Below, one piece after another: positions 19,384 to 28,537 of a DNA stretch of 64,000 nucleotides. Position 1 is the stretch's first letter, and each line of letters opens with the position of its first letter. The stretch covers positions 620,001 to 684,000 of the forward strand of contig NZ_CAJGYV010000001.1 of the NCBI RefSeq assembly GCF_904846055.1. The letters are read 5' to 3'. A program made the translations under genes and the position numbers. The DNA is from Psychrobacter ciconiae (GTDB lineage Bacteria; Pseudomonadota; Gammaproteobacteria; Pseudomonadales; Moraxellaceae). Under the pieces are notes generated by a model. It worked only from the letters and a program-made list of their open reading frames with translations, made no database searches and had not been told where the DNA came from.

Positions 19384-19695
19384 TTAACCCAAAGCAATTT
19401 GAACGTCTACACCTGCCGCAAGGTCAAGCTTCATCAACGCATCAACAGTTTTGTCTGTTGGCTGAACGATATCAACCATGCGTTTGTGAGTACGGATTTC
19501 GTACTGATCACGAGCGTCTTTGTTGACGTGCGGTGAGGTTAAAACGTTAAAACGCTCAATGCGAGTCGGCAACGGTACAGGACCACAAATTTGTGCGCCT
19601 GTGCGCTTAGCAGTATCAACAATCTCTTGTGCTGACTGATCAATAAGGCGATGATCGAAAGACTTGAGTCGGATACGGATTCTCTGGTTAGCCAT
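19384..19695 (-). CDS. rpsJ: 30S ribosomal protein S10 (NusE)
   Basis: First gene of the S10 operon. The 103-residue protein is also NusE, a component of NusB/NusE antitermination complexes. It begins [19 protein letters not shown] and contains [22 protein letters not shown]. An AGGAG ribosome binding site precedes the ATG. A long structured leader lies upstream. Confidence 0.98.
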   Translation of the reverse strand: MANQRIRIRLKSFDHRLIDQSAQEIVDTAKRTGAQICGPVPLPTRIERFNVLTSPHVNKDARDQYEIRTHKRMVDIVQPTDKTVDALMKLDLAAGVDVQIALG

Positions 19696-19716
19696 GCCAG
19701 CAAGCTCCTAATATGT

Positions 19717-19783
19717 GCTTTTGCGCCCTATCAAGGGTAAGTTGCAAAAGCCGATTGATTAAAAATTCACTTCAGGCGGCTTT
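19717..19783 (-). promoter_or_regulatory. S10 leader with two mutually exclusive stems
   Basis: Minus-strand arms AAAGCCG/CGGCTTT (19777-19783 with 19747-19753) and GCTTTTGC/GCAAAAGC (19744-19751 with 19717-19724) share bases 19747-19751, so only one stem can form at a time. The second stem ends about 20 bases before the rpsJ start. No T run follows, so control would be translational or Rho-based rather than by an intrinsic terminator. A 14-base palindrome (19786-19799) lies just upstream. Confidence 0.55.
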
Positions 19784-19955
19784 AAGTTCTTTAAAGAACC
19801 AGTAGCGTGCTAAAAGCAAAATAGTCTAAAGCCCCGCTTACCTTCCGGTTGTTGGATGGCAGCAAAGGCATAGTGAAATAGTGCTAGAATCGATGCTCTA
19901 GCTGTCATAGCGTCGGCAGAAATCTTGGGCTGCCCGCATATAATTCAGTGGATGT

Positions 19956-19983
19956 ATTATACAGACAATTGAGGTCATTGCAA
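19956..19983 (-). promoter_or_regulatory. S10 operon promoter
   Basis: Minus-strand TTGCAA (19978-19983), a 16-base spacer and a perfect TATAAT (19956-19961). Predicted start near 19949 gives a leader of about 250 nt before rpsJ, comparable to the regulated S10 leaders of other gamma-proteobacteria. Confidence 0.75.
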
Positions 19984-20031
19984 GGAAAGTGTTTAATTTA
20001 TTGCGTTTTTATCCTCAAACAATCTCAAATT

Positions 20032-20547
20032 TTAGTCTTTAAACTGCTTTTTTAGGTTTTTAGCGCCGCTTTCGGTAAACAGTATATTCATTTTATTTGG
20101 ATCATTTAATTGAGTTTTTATCATAGCGTTGAGTTCATCTTCGCTTTTTAAGTCATTAAAATCTTTACCATACCAATTTTGCAAATCTTTTTTAGTTATC
20201 TTATATTCTTGATTATCAAAGTTATAGCTTACCCAATCCACATTTTGAATCAAAGTAAATAAGTAGGTTGCCGAATATAGAATGACTTCTTTTTGCGCTG
20301 CTGGGCTTTTAAAGTTGCTGTAATTCAAGACGATGCCAAAAGGTGGATTTTGAGTTTTAAGCGCAAAATCTTTAGGATAACCATCGATAGGTAGCCGATC
20401 TAATATATTGCCAACGGCGCTCGCATCGCCAACATAAGCATCTTTATATTGAAACAAGTTACTGCTATGGCTTGTAGGATTACAGCCTGTGAGCCATAAA
20501 GCGCCTAATAATAAAACAGCCGAAGGCTTGATTATACTTTTTATCAC
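20032..20547 (-). CDS. putative lipoprotein, DUF4825-like
   Basis: A 171-residue protein with a lipoprotein signal peptide: Lys-containing start, hydrophobic core, and lipobox WLTGC with Cys at residue 22. The mature part begins near LFQYKDAYVGDASAVGNILDRLP, which resembles the DUF4825 domain; that assignment is by recollection of the pattern and is tentative. No catalytic motif is visible. It is followed by rng on the same strand. Confidence 0.75.
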   Translation of the reverse strand: MIKSIIKPSAVLLLGALWLTGCNPTSHSSNLFQYKDAYVGDASAVGNILDRLPIDGYPKDFALKTQNPPFGIVLNYSNFKSPAAQKEVILYSATYLFTLIQNVDWVSYNFDNQEYKITKKDLQNWYGKDFNDLKSEDELNAMIKTQLNDPNKMNILFTESGAKNLKKQFKD

Positions 20548-20599
20548 TACTCTACCCTCATTAAATTAAGAATATATTTGTTATGAGGCTAAGTATCTC

Positions 20600-22246
20600 T
20601 TAATCCAAAACAATATCGTATTGTTCTTGGGTATATAAGTTTTCAACCTCAAAGGTGATGACGCGACCAAGCAGATATTCTAAATCGGCAACGGTGTCCG
20701 CCTCAGTCGTTAGCAGTAAGTCAATGACTGCCGCGTGAGCTACGACGGTGAATTTTTTGGGGGCGTTATAGGTTCGGGCGCAGCGCATGATTTCACGGAA
20801 AATTTCAAAACAAACGGTTTCAGCGGTTTTAACAAAGCCGCGACCTTGACAGGTGGAGCACGGCTCACAAAGCTGCTGACCAAGCGATTCGCGGGTGCGC
20901 TTTCGGGTCATTTCAACCAGACCTAACTCGCTGACTTGAGTAATGTTGGTTTTGGCATAGTCTTTGGCAAGCTGCTCTTGCAAACTTGTGAGCACGTCAT
21001 CTTTATGCTCTTGCTCAAGCATGTCGATAAAATCGAGGATGATGATGCCGCCTAAATTGCGCAGCCGCAGCTGACGGGCAATGGCATGGGTGGCTTCTAA
21101 ATTGGTTTTATAAACGGTGTCCTCAAGTGACCTACCGCCCACAAATGAGCCGGTATTCACATCAATGGTGGTCATAGCTTCGGTTTGGTCGATAATAAGA
21201 TAGCCACCGGATTTTAAATCAACGCGGCGCTTTAAGGCATCGCGCAAGTCCTCCTCGACGCGGTGAACATCAAACAGCGGCGGCTCGGCGGTATAGTGAA
21301 CAATACGGTCAAAAACAAAGGGCACAAACTCTTTGGCAAATTGGCGCAGTTGCTCAAATAACGGCGCATTGTCAACCAAAACCTTTTCGGTATCGCTATG
21401 AACCAAGTCACGAATGGCACGCATGGGTAAGGACAGCTCTTGATAAATAAGCGCCGCGCCTTGGTTGGGCTTGGTTTCAGAACGACGGGCGCAAATGGTG
21501 CGCCAAAGCTGAAGCAGGTAATAGATATCCTCTTCAAGCTTACTGATAGGAACGCGTTCGGCTGCGGTTCTGGCAATCAAGCCACCTTGCAAATTGACCG
21601 TTTGCATCAAATTGCCAAGCTCAGATTTCAGCCGCGCCCGCTCCTCTTCATTGTCAATTCGCTGCGAGATACCGATATGCTCGCTCGATGGTAAATATAC
21701 TAAATATCGCGACGGCAACGAAATATTGGTGGTTAAGCGAGCGCCTTTGCTGCCAAGCTGGTCTTTGGTAACTTGAACCAAAATGCGCTGACCGTCATGC
21801 AGGCGATTTTGAATCAGGTTTTGACTCAAGGCGGCAGATGGCTCTTTGCCTTGGCTGTTTGGAGCTACGATTAAAGCGCTTTTTGTCGATGCTAAGCTTG
21901 GGTTACTTGCGCTTGGGGATGAATCATTATCTGAGGTATCATGCTTGGCGGCGATTGAGGCGGGTATTGCAGGCTTTGAGTCAGGTTCGGGGGATGCCAA
22001 ATCAGCTTGGACAGGTTTAGGGCGTTGCATGTCATTCACGTGTAAAAACGCCGTTCTGGATTGCCCGATATCTACAAATGCCGCTTGCATTCCAGGTAGG
22101 ACGCGAACCACGGTTCCTAAATAAATATTTCCTACCAAGCCCAGCTTATGGTGGCGCTCGATATAAATTTCACTCAGCACGCCGTTGTCCATGACAGCAA
22201 CGCGAGATTCCATCGGGCTGACGTTAATCAAAAGTTCTTCAGACAT
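20600..22246 (-). CDS. rng: ribonuclease G
   Basis: Endoribonuclease of the RNase E/G family, processing the 5' end of 16S rRNA and turning over some mRNAs. 548 residues with an N-terminal S1 domain, the catalytic Asp pair in TTIDVNTGSFVG and ILDFIDML, and the Zn-link Cys pair in CEPCSTCQGRG. It is about 60 residues longer than E. coli RNase G because of a Ser/Pro/Ala-rich low-complexity insert within the S1 domain (roughly residues 75-145). Confidence 0.96.
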   Translation of the reverse strand: MSEELLINVSPMESRVAVMDNGVLSEIYIERHHKLGLVGNIYLGTVVRVLPGMQAAFVDIGQSRTAFLHVNDMQRPKPVQADLASPEPDSKPAIPASIAAKHDTSDNDSSPSASNPSLASTKSALIVAPNSQGKEPSAALSQNLIQNRLHDGQRILVQVTKDQLGSKGARLTTNISLPSRYLVYLPSSEHIGISQRIDNEEERARLKSELGNLMQTVNLQGGLIARTAAERVPISKLEEDIYYLLQLWRTICARRSETKPNQGAALIYQELSLPMRAIRDLVHSDTEKVLVDNAPLFEQLRQFAKEFVPFVFDRIVHYTAEPPLFDVHRVEEDLRDALKRRVDLKSGGYLIIDQTEAMTTIDVNTGSFVGGRSLEDTVYKTNLEATHAIARQLRLRNLGGIIILDFIDMLEQEHKDDVLTSLQEQLAKDYAKTNITQVSELGLVEMTRKRTRESLGQQLCEPCSTCQGRGFVKTAETVCFEIFREIMRCARTYNAPKKFTVVAHAAVIDLLLTTEADTVADLEYLLGRVITFEVENLYTQEQYDIVLD

Positions 22247-22475
22247 AACGCCTCTTTTTAGTCATTTTTATCAATGTTAAATAATCGCAAACCGTCGTCA
22301 TAACTTATCCAGCCGCAGCGCTGGAATGGAGTGGTTTTAGCATCAGGTTATCAAAGTTTAGGGATGAGGTAGTGTAGCAAAAAAGCGCAGTTCATGCTGA
22401 TAATCCGAGTTGAGCGTTTAATATCTGTATCCTACAACCGGCTTTTTATTAAGACCCGATTATTTGACCTGATTT

Positions 22476-23114
22476 TTAATCTGCTTTATTTAAAAATGGT
22501 TTAAGAAGTGACAGCGTTTGCGCAAGCGGCAACCCAACCACATTGGTATAGCTGCCATTGATTTTTTCAACCCAAGCGGCAGCTAAGCCTTGAATCCCAT
22601 AGCCGCCGGCTTTGTCTTGTGGCTCGCCACTGTCCCAATAACGCTGCATCATGGCATCAGTTAAGGGCACAAAAGTGACGTCGGTGCACTCAATAAGTCT
22701 ATTTTGGTCATGGATTTGCCAAGAACTAGTATTATTTTTCAAGTCACAAAAAGCTTTGGTAACGGTAACTGCCGTCCAAACTTGATGGGTATTATCGGAC
22801 ATTTTTTGCCACATGGCGCGAGCATCATGAAAATCGGCAGGCTTGACCAAAACGGTTTTGCCGTCGCTTAGCACGCCAATGGTATCGGCGGTAATGATAA
22901 TAACTTCGTCTTTGTTATCTAAATTACAAAGCGAGTTTAACGCCTCAACTGCGGCTTGTGCTTTGGTTGCAACCATGCGCTGAATATAATCGGTGGGCGC
23001 TTCATTTGCCAAAACGGCTTCGTCAATATCAACGCTTAAGGTGCTAAAATCAAGCGATGCTTGAGCTAATAACTCACGGCGCCGCGGCGAGCTTGAGGCT
23101 AAAATTAAGGTCAT
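22476..23114 (-). CDS. maf: Maf family nucleoside triphosphate pyrophosphatase
   Basis: Hydrolyses non-canonical or modified nucleoside triphosphates to monophosphates (dTTPase/UTPase-type activity in the YhdE branch). The N-terminal Maf signature ASSSPRRRELL and the catalytic-base region ITADTIG are present, with the QDKAGGYGIQG block near the C terminus. 212 residues, normal length. In many gamma-proteobacteria maf neighbours rng, as here. It faces away from gatC, leaving a shared promoter region. Confidence 0.93.
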   Translation of the reverse strand: MTLILASSSPRRRELLAQASLDFSTLSVDIDEAVLANEAPTDYIQRMVATKAQAAVEALNSLCNLDNKDEVIIITADTIGVLSDGKTVLVKPADFHDARAMWQKMSDNTHQVWTAVTVTKAFCDLKNNTSSWQIHDQNRLIECTDVTFVPLTDAMMQRYWDSGEPQDKAGGYGIQGLAAAWVEKINGSYTNVVGLPLAQTLSLLKPFLNKAD

Positions 23115-23186
23115 GGTCGGCTCTTTATTTTTGATTAAAGTGATTTGATAAAAAATAGGCTACTTGCCGCGCAATTCACGCAATTT

Positions 23187-23215
23187 CTGTCAATTTGTCG
23201 GTTATGCTTTATAAT
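23187..23215 (+). promoter_or_regulatory. candidate gatCAB promoter
   Basis: CTGTCA (23187-23192), a 17-base spacer and a perfect TATAAT (23210-23215) lie about 80 bases before gatC, in the divergent region with maf. Confidence 0.5.
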
Positions 23216-23297
23216 GGTCGGCAAATTCACGGTTGGCAAATTAAGATACTTAAACAAATTTGCATCATTTTATAATTGATTTGGCATCGGAGCAATT

Positions 23298-23621
23298 ATG
23301 TCACAAGACAATCAACAAGCCACGCTAACGGACAGCGCAGTCAGTCGCCAAGAGATTTTGGAGGTGGCAACTTTAGCAAGACTGGGAATTGATGAAGCAA
23401 CCGCCGAGGATTACGCGGATGATATCAGCAAAATCTTAAGCTTAATGGAAACGCTTGCCGGCGTCGATACCGAAAATGTCGCGCCACTTGCCAACATTCA
23501 CGAAGCTTGCCAAGACTTGCGAGCCGATGTGGCGAATTATGACATTGACCGTGCGCTTAACCAATCGATGGCGCCAAAAGTTGAGGATGGCTTGTACCTT
23601 GTGCCGCAAGTGATTGAATAA
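23298..23621 (+). CDS. gatC: aspartyl/glutamyl-tRNA amidotransferase subunit C
   Basis: Small stabilising subunit of GatCAB, which converts Glu-tRNA(Gln) and/or Asp-tRNA(Asn) to the amide form. 107 residues with EVATLARLGIDE and the interval ending LRADV. A GGAG ribosome binding site precedes the ATG. The N-terminal ~15 residues are an Asn/Gln-rich extension compared with many family members. gatA follows after 49 bases. Confidence 0.95.
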   Translation: MSQDNQQATLTDSAVSRQEILEVATLARLGIDEATAEDYADDISKILSLMETLAGVDTENVAPLANIHEACQDLRADVANYDIDRALNQSMAPKVEDGLYLVPQVIE

Positions 23622-23670
23622 TTTTTTATTTTTTTATTGATGTTAACCACCTTTAAACGGACGACTTTTT

Positions 23671-25179
23671 ATGTCTGAAATTCATGAGTTAAGTACCGAG
23701 CAGCTCATCCAAGGGCTGCAAGATAAGCAGTTTAGTAGCGTTGATTTGACCACTCATTTTTTAACGCGTATTGAGAAGCTTGATGGCAAGATTAACAGCT
23801 TTATTACCCAAACCAGTGAAACTGCCCTTGCCAAAGCAAAAACCTGCGATGAAATGCGGGCTCAAGGCGACAATCGCGCCTTACTTGGTGTGCCGATGGC
23901 GCATAAAGACATTTTTTGTACCCAAGGGGTGTTGACCACTTGCGGCTCAAAAATGCTTTATAATTTTGTGTCGCCTTATGATGCCACCATCGTTCAGCGC
24001 ATTGATGACGCCGGCATGGTTAGTTTGGGCAAGCTTAATATGGATGAGTTTGCCATGGGGTCGGACAATGCCAGCTCGTATTTTGGCGCGGTTCATAATC
24101 CGTGGAATTTAGAGCGTGTTCCGGGTGGCTCGTCAGGTGGTAGCGCGGCGGCGGTGGCAGCAGGATTGACCCCGCTAGCTACGGCAAGTGATACCGGCGG
24201 CTCAATTCGTCAACCCGCATCGTTTTGCGGCTTAACGGGCATTAAACCCACTTACGGTCGCGTGTCGCGCTTTGGTATGATTGCTTACGCGTCAAGCCTT
24301 GACCAAGCCGGAACGATTGGCAAAAGTGCTAAAGACTGCGCGTATTTGCTGCAACCGATGGTCGGTCATGATGTAAGGGACGCCACTTCAATCAAGCATG
24401 ATATTCCCGATTACGTTCAAGATATGAATGACGCTGAAACTTGCAATACAAAAGCTGGCGGCGACAAGCCTTTAGCACATTTAAAAATCGGCGTGGCAAA
24501 AGAATACTTTGGAGCTGGCTTAAACAGTGAGGTTGAGACTGCAGTTAAGAAAGCGCTAAAAACCTATGAGGATTTGGGCGCAACCATCGTTGAGGTGAAT
24601 ATCACCGACCCTGAAATCACCCTTGCCACCTATTATATGCTCGCCCCTGCTGAAGCGTCGTCAAATTTGTCACGCTTTGATGGCGTTCGCTTCGGCTACC
24701 GCTGCGATGACCCAAAAGATTTAATCGACCTTTATACCCGATCGCGCTCAGAAGGCTTTGGCGCGGAAGTTCAGCGCCGGATTTTGATGGGAACTTATGC
24801 ATTATCGGCAGGCTATTTTGATGCCTATTACACCAAGGCGCAACGCATCCGCCGCTTGATTGTGGAAGATTTTAAAACCGCCTTTCACCACTGCGACATT
24901 ATCGTAAGTCCAACCGTCCCAACGACGGCTTATAAATTAAGCGACAATTTAGACCCCGCGACCATGTATCTGGGCGACGTTTATACCACAGGCGTAAACT
25001 TAGCAGGGCTTCCGGCGCTGAGTCATCCGGTTGGATTTTCAAAGGATGGCATGCCTATTGGCATTCAGCTCATCGGTCAGCATTGGTATGAGAGCCAATT
25101 GCTCACCACCGCGCACCTGTTCCAACAAAGCACCGATTATCATTCGCAGCAATCCTCCATTGCTAAGGAGACCGTATAA
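23671..25179 (+). CDS. gatA: aspartyl/glutamyl-tRNA amidotransferase subunit A
   Basis: Amidase subunit that releases ammonia from glutamine for tRNA-dependent amidation. 502 residues of the amidase-signature family, with the catalytic Lys in PMAHKDIF, the [14 protein letters not shown] signature, and the nucleophile Ser in [11 protein letters not shown]. The stop overlaps the gatB start by one base (TAATG). Confidence 0.97.
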   Translation: MSEIHELSTEQLIQGLQDKQFSSVDLTTHFLTRIEKLDGKINSFITQTSETALAKAKTCDEMRAQGDNRALLGVPMAHKDIFCTQGVLTTCGSKMLYNFVSPYDATIVQRIDDAGMVSLGKLNMDEFAMGSDNASSYFGAVHNPWNLERVPGGSSGGSAAAVAAGLTPLATASDTGGSIRQPASFCGLTGIKPTYGRVSRFGMIAYASSLDQAGTIGKSAKDCAYLLQPMVGHDVRDATSIKHDIPDYVQDMNDAETCNTKAGGDKPLAHLKIGVAKEYFGAGLNSEVETAVKKALKTYEDLGATIVEVNITDPEITLATYYMLAPAEASSNLSRFDGVRFGYRCDDPKDLIDLYTRSRSEGFGAEVQRRILMGTYALSAGYFDAYYTKAQRIRRLIVEDFKTAFHHCDIIVSPTVPTTAYKLSDNLDPATMYLGDVYTTGVNLAGLPALSHPVGFSKDGMPIGIQLIGQHWYESQLLTTAHLFQQSTDYHSQQSSIAKETV

Positions 25180-26675
25180 TGACCAAGGCAAACTTTGACC
25201 CAAAACTGTTGGTCGATGGCTATGAAGTGGTGATTGGCATTGAAATCCACTGTCAGCTCAACACCGACAGCAAGATTTTTTCCAGTGCGCCGACCGCCTT
25301 TGGTCATGAGCCAAACACTCAGGCTAATATCGTTGATTTAGGACTTCCGGGCGTTTTACCGGTACTCAATCACGGCGTTGTTGAGCGCGCGCTCAAATTT
25401 GGCATTGGCGTAAATGCTGAGCTTGGCTTATACAATACCTTTGACCGTAAAAACTATTTTTACCCCGATTTGCCTAAAGGCTATCAAATTACCCAAATGG
25501 CAAATCCGATTGTCGGTCGCGGCTATATCGATGTGATGGTCAATGAAGGTGAAAAAAACGAATACCCAAAACGCATTGGCATTACTCGCGCCCATTTAGA
25601 AGAAGACGCCGGAAAATCGGTTCATAATGCCGTTGATGGCATGACCGGAATTGACCTCAACCGCGCCGGAACGCCGTTAATTGAAATCGTCTCAGAACCA
25701 GATATGCGCTCGGTTCACGAAGCGCTAGCTTATATCAAAGCCATTCATCAGCTAGTCACTTGGCTTGGTATTTCCGACGCGATTATGGCTGAAGGCTCGT
25801 TCCGCTGCGACTGTAACGTGTCCATTCGCAAACCGGGTGCGGAGCTTGGAACGCGAACGGAGCTTAAAAACCTCAACTCATTTCGCTTTATCGAGCGCGC
25901 CATCAACCGCGAAATTGAGCGTCAAATCGACATTATCGAGGATGGCGGCAAAGTCATTCAAGCCACGCGCCTTTATGACCCTGATAAAGATGAAACCCGC
26001 TCCATGCGAACCAAAGAAGAAGCCAACGATTACCGCTATTTCCCTGACCCTGATTTGCTTCCGGTTCGGATTGAGCAGGAAACCGTTGATGAGATTTTAG
26101 CAGCCATGCCAGAGCTTCCTGTGGCGCGCCGAAGCCGATTTGAAACCGAGCTTGGGTTATCCGAATATGACGCTCGCATCTTAACCGGAAGCCGTCAGCT
26201 TGCCGATTATTTTGAAGCCGTCGTTGCGGAAGTTGGTGCGTCCTCCACCAAAATCGCTGCAAACTGGGTGATGGGCGACTTGCTTGGCGCGCTGAATAAA
26301 GACGACAAAACCATTGACGCCTCACCCATCAGCGCGGCGCAACTTGCCAAACTGCTTGAGCGCATCAATGATAATACGTTATCGGGCAAACTTGCCAAAA
26401 AAGTCTTTAGCGCGTTGTACGAAGGTGAAGGTGGCGATAGCGCGGATGCGGCCGACATCATCATCAAAACCAAAGGCTTAAAGCAAGAAACCGACACCGG
26501 CGCGATTAAAGCCATCGTTGAGGAGGTCATCGCCAACAACCAAACCATGGTTGATGAGTACCGCGGCGGCAAACAAAAAGCCTTTAACGGGCTTGTTGGT
26601 CAAGTGATGAAAGCCAGTCGCGGCAGCGCCAATCCGCAGCAGGTGAATGAAATTTTAAAATCGCTTTTGGACTAA
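25179..26675 (+). CDS. gatB: aspartyl/glutamyl-tRNA amidotransferase subunit B
   Basis: Kinase/transamidase subunit of GatCAB, which phosphorylates the acyl-tRNA and binds its elbow through the C-terminal tail domain. 498 residues with [20 protein letters not shown] near the start, the [17 protein letters not shown] block, and the helical tail with the end [13 protein letters not shown]. Last gene of the operon; a tRNA gene follows. Confidence 0.97.
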   Translation: MTKANFDPKLLVDGYEVVIGIEIHCQLNTDSKIFSSAPTAFGHEPNTQANIVDLGLPGVLPVLNHGVVERALKFGIGVNAELGLYNTFDRKNYFYPDLPKGYQITQMANPIVGRGYIDVMVNEGEKNEYPKRIGITRAHLEEDAGKSVHNAVDGMTGIDLNRAGTPLIEIVSEPDMRSVHEALAYIKAIHQLVTWLGISDAIMAEGSFRCDCNVSIRKPGAELGTRTELKNLNSFRFIERAINREIERQIDIIEDGGKVIQATRLYDPDKDETRSMRTKEEANDYRYFPDPDLLPVRIEQETVDEILAAMPELPVARRSRFETELGLSEYDARILTGSRQLADYFEAVVAEVGASSTKIAANWVMGDLLGALNKDDKTIDASPISAAQLAKLLERINDNTLSGKLAKKVFSALYEGEGGDSADAADIIIKTKGLKQETDTGAIKAIVEEVIANNQTMVDEYRGGKQKAFNGLVGQVMKASRGSANPQQVNEILKSLLD

Positions 26676-26718
26676 GCTATAAAAGCTTTGGCTGATAATT
26701 TGCTTATAAAATTAACCC

Positions 26719-26746
26719 TTGCAATCTGGTTAATTTTGGGTAAAAT
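26719..26746 (+). promoter_or_regulatory. tRNA-Pro promoter
   Basis: TTGCAA (26719-26724), a 16-base spacer and TAAAAT (26741-26746) place the start site a few bases before the tRNA 5' end. Confidence 0.6.
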
Positions 26747-26757
26747 AGTCAGTCATT

Positions 26758-26834
26758 CGGGGCGTAGCGCAGTCTGGTAGCGCACCACACTGGGGGTGTG
26801 GTGGTCGCAGGTTCAAATCCTGCCGTTCCGACCA
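26758..26834 (+). tRNA. tRNA-Pro (anticodon GGG)
   Basis: The 77-nt sequence folds as a cloverleaf. The acceptor arms CGGGGCG and CGTTCCG pair fully with two G-U pairs, the anticodon stem CCACA/TGTGG encloses loop CTGGGGG (anticodon GGG), the T arm contains GGTTCAAATCC, and CCA is encoded at the 3' end. tRNA genes like this are common integration sites, and an accessory patch follows. Confidence 0.95.
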
Positions 26835-26845
26835 GACACTAATTT

Positions 26846-26878
26846 AGGGCTGACCGTCATAGACCGTCAGCCCTTTAT
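26846..26878 (+). terminator. terminator after tRNA-Pro
   Basis: AGGGCTGAC (26846-26854) pairs with GTCAGCCCT (26866-26874), followed by a short T-rich stretch. It lies 11 bases beyond the tRNA 3' end. Confidence 0.75.
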
Positions 26879-26900
26879 CTATGGGCTTTTCAGGGTTTTT

Positions 26901-26978
26901 CATGCTTTAAAGTAGCATGGCGTTCTATATAGAATGTTGGTATTATTGTTGGTATTGAGCAGTACCAATAGTAATACC
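26901..26978. repeat. cluster of three palindromes downstream of tRNA-Pro
   Basis: Three inverted repeats follow one another: CATGCT/AGCATG (26901-26919), a near-perfect TTCTATATAGAA (923-934 region), and GGTATTA..TTGGTA / TACCAA..TAATACC (26939-26978) with a double stem. They sit in a 267-base gap with no gene, between the tRNA terminator and the RelA/SpoT-domain gene. They could be operator or recombinase binding sites; no recombinase gene is present. Confidence 0.5.
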
Positions 26979-27101
26979 AATATCGGACAAGTACGTTTTC
27001 TTTAATACCTCAACCCATAAGCCCTACAATGAAAACGCTTTTATCACTGCTTTATGGTGCATGGGCTATAAGGACAAAAACACAACTTAAGAGAACTGCC
27101 C

Positions 27102-28160
27102 ATGATTCACGATGTGCCAAGCCGTGAGCGCGTCAAAAAAGCAGGAAAGACGCTGATAAAAGCTGATGCGACTCATGAGGAATTTGTCGAAGCAATGTAT
27201 ATCATGTCCCAGTGGCGCTCATTGCACAGTTACCCCATCAACACCTTTCAAGCCATGCTACGCGGCAAGGTAAAGCGACTGGGCTTTAAATCCCCCATCA
27301 TTGCCCAGCGCCTCAAACGCGCCCCATCAATCGTTCGCAAGCTTGACCGCTTCCCTAGCATGAGCCTATAAAGAATGCAGGATATAGGCGGCATTCGCAT
27401 TGTGTTATCTAGCATCAATGACGTCTACCGCTTGCATCATGATATTGTCAAAAGCAAAGGACGCTTTGAGCATGAAGCATTGTTGCCGCCTCACGACTAT
27501 ATCAAGCAGCCAAAAGCCGATGGCTATAGAAGCTTGCATCAAGTCTTTAAGTATAAAAACAGCAACGCCCCTGAACTTGACGGCTTATTTATTGAGCTAC
27601 AGATTAGAACCAAGCTACAGCATTCATGGGCAACAGCGGTTGAAACTTTAGGGCTGATTGAGAAGTCCTCATTTAAGACTGGCGAGGGTGCAGACGACTT
27701 TAAACGCTTTTTTAAGCTTGCCAGCGCTTTGTTTGCTTATCACGAAAAGCAGCCCATCATTGACGAGCTGGCAGGTCAGCCGATTACTAAACTGGCAGAT
27801 GAACTGCTAAGCCTCGAACAAGACTTGCGCATCTATAGCAAGCTTAAAGGGCTTATCGTTACTGCTAAGCACATTGAAACCACGAGCAATAAAAGTGATG
27901 AATATCACCTGATGGAGTTGGACACCAGTAAAGAAAGCGCCGCCGTCAGCCTGATTCCCTTTACCAAGTCACAGCTTGAGCTTGCCGAAAGCTTTTATAA
28001 GATGCGCGAGCTTGAAACCCAGCATAGCCCAAATATTGAAGTGGTTTTGATTGCCGCAGGGAACTTAAAGGACATCAAAAAGGCTTACCCCAACTACTTT
28101 TTGGACACGCAAGACTTTATCAAAAACCTAAAAAGCATCTGCCAAAAGATAAAGAAATGA
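27102..28160 (+). pseudogene. RelA/SpoT-domain (small alarmone synthetase-like) gene interrupted by one in-frame stop
   Basis: One continuous frame of about 352 codons is broken only by TAA at 27369-27371. The upstream 89-residue part holds the basic SIVRKL-type stretch; the downstream part resumes with RMQDIGGIRIVL, then DGYRSLHQVFKY and IELQIRTKLQHSWA, the substrate and Mg-binding blocks of RelA-type (p)ppGpp synthetases. No HD hydrolase domain, TGS or ACT is present. In relatives the stop position is normally Ser/Thr before RMQDIGG, so one base change (for example TCA to TAA) explains it. Reinitiation at the ATG at 27375 could yield the C-terminal 261 residues, which lack the basic ATP-binding part. 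The family is found in mobile islands and includes toxic synthetases. Start ATG 27102 has AAGAGA upstream. Confidence 0.85.
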
Positions 28161-28525
28161 TGAATTAACAATGACTTTGCAAGGCTAGGGCTGATCCCCC
28201 GAACGACAGCAAACCACACGCTAACGCTGTCAGCGCCTTGCACCTTTTTTGCTTTGGGTGTGAGGGTGTGAATTTTACCTAAGGACTATTTATCTTTTTG
28301 CGACCTTTCAGACTACCTCTATTATTATGGTCATGTTTACTTTACACAAGGAACAGGTGCTTTCAAACTGTCTTTGTTCCTATGTCACTAAGTCCAGCCA
28401 TTATTCATTTAGATATTTATATCACTATCCCATCTTAAAACTCTGTTCTATTTCCCCTAACCTATACGCATAATCGCTAGACATTGCTTAAATGAAGCGT
28501 TAGGGTAAAGCTTTTATAGCCTACG
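28161..28525. other. intergenic region with structured terminator-like element
   Basis: No gene of convincing length is visible in these 365 bases. The first 90 bases contain the long one-sided bulged hairpin listed separately; the remainder is AT-rich and shows neither repeats nor a clear promoter before the DUF1853 gene. Confidence 0.6.
28178..28250 (+). terminator. long bulged hairpin followed by a T run
   Basis: The 17-base 3' arm GCTGTCAGCGCCTTGCA (28226-28242) pairs with three separated pieces on the 5' side: GACAGC (28205-28210), GCT (28190-28192) and TGCAAGGC (28178-28185), with all bulges on one strand. CCTTTTTT follows. It may be the terminator of the RelA/SpoT-domain gene or the 3' part of a structured RNA. 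Confidence 0.55.
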
Positions 28526-28537
28526 ATGATTTACTTT

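Noticed and set aside
7152..19695. Many plus-strand open frames of 60-140 codons opposite the ribosomal genes
   Set aside because: They are antisense shadows of strongly conserved ribosomal genes and have no ribosome binding sites or independent composition.
28178..28242. Possible integron attC site (one-sided bulged hairpin)
   Set aside because: The consensus R-type core sequences (RYYYAAC/GTTRRRY) are absent and no integrase is present; the T run after it fits a terminator better.
26758..28525. Direct repeat of the tRNA-Pro 3' end marking the far end of an island (attR)
   Set aside because: No copy of the tRNA 3' segment was found downstream; the island boundary on that side is unknown.
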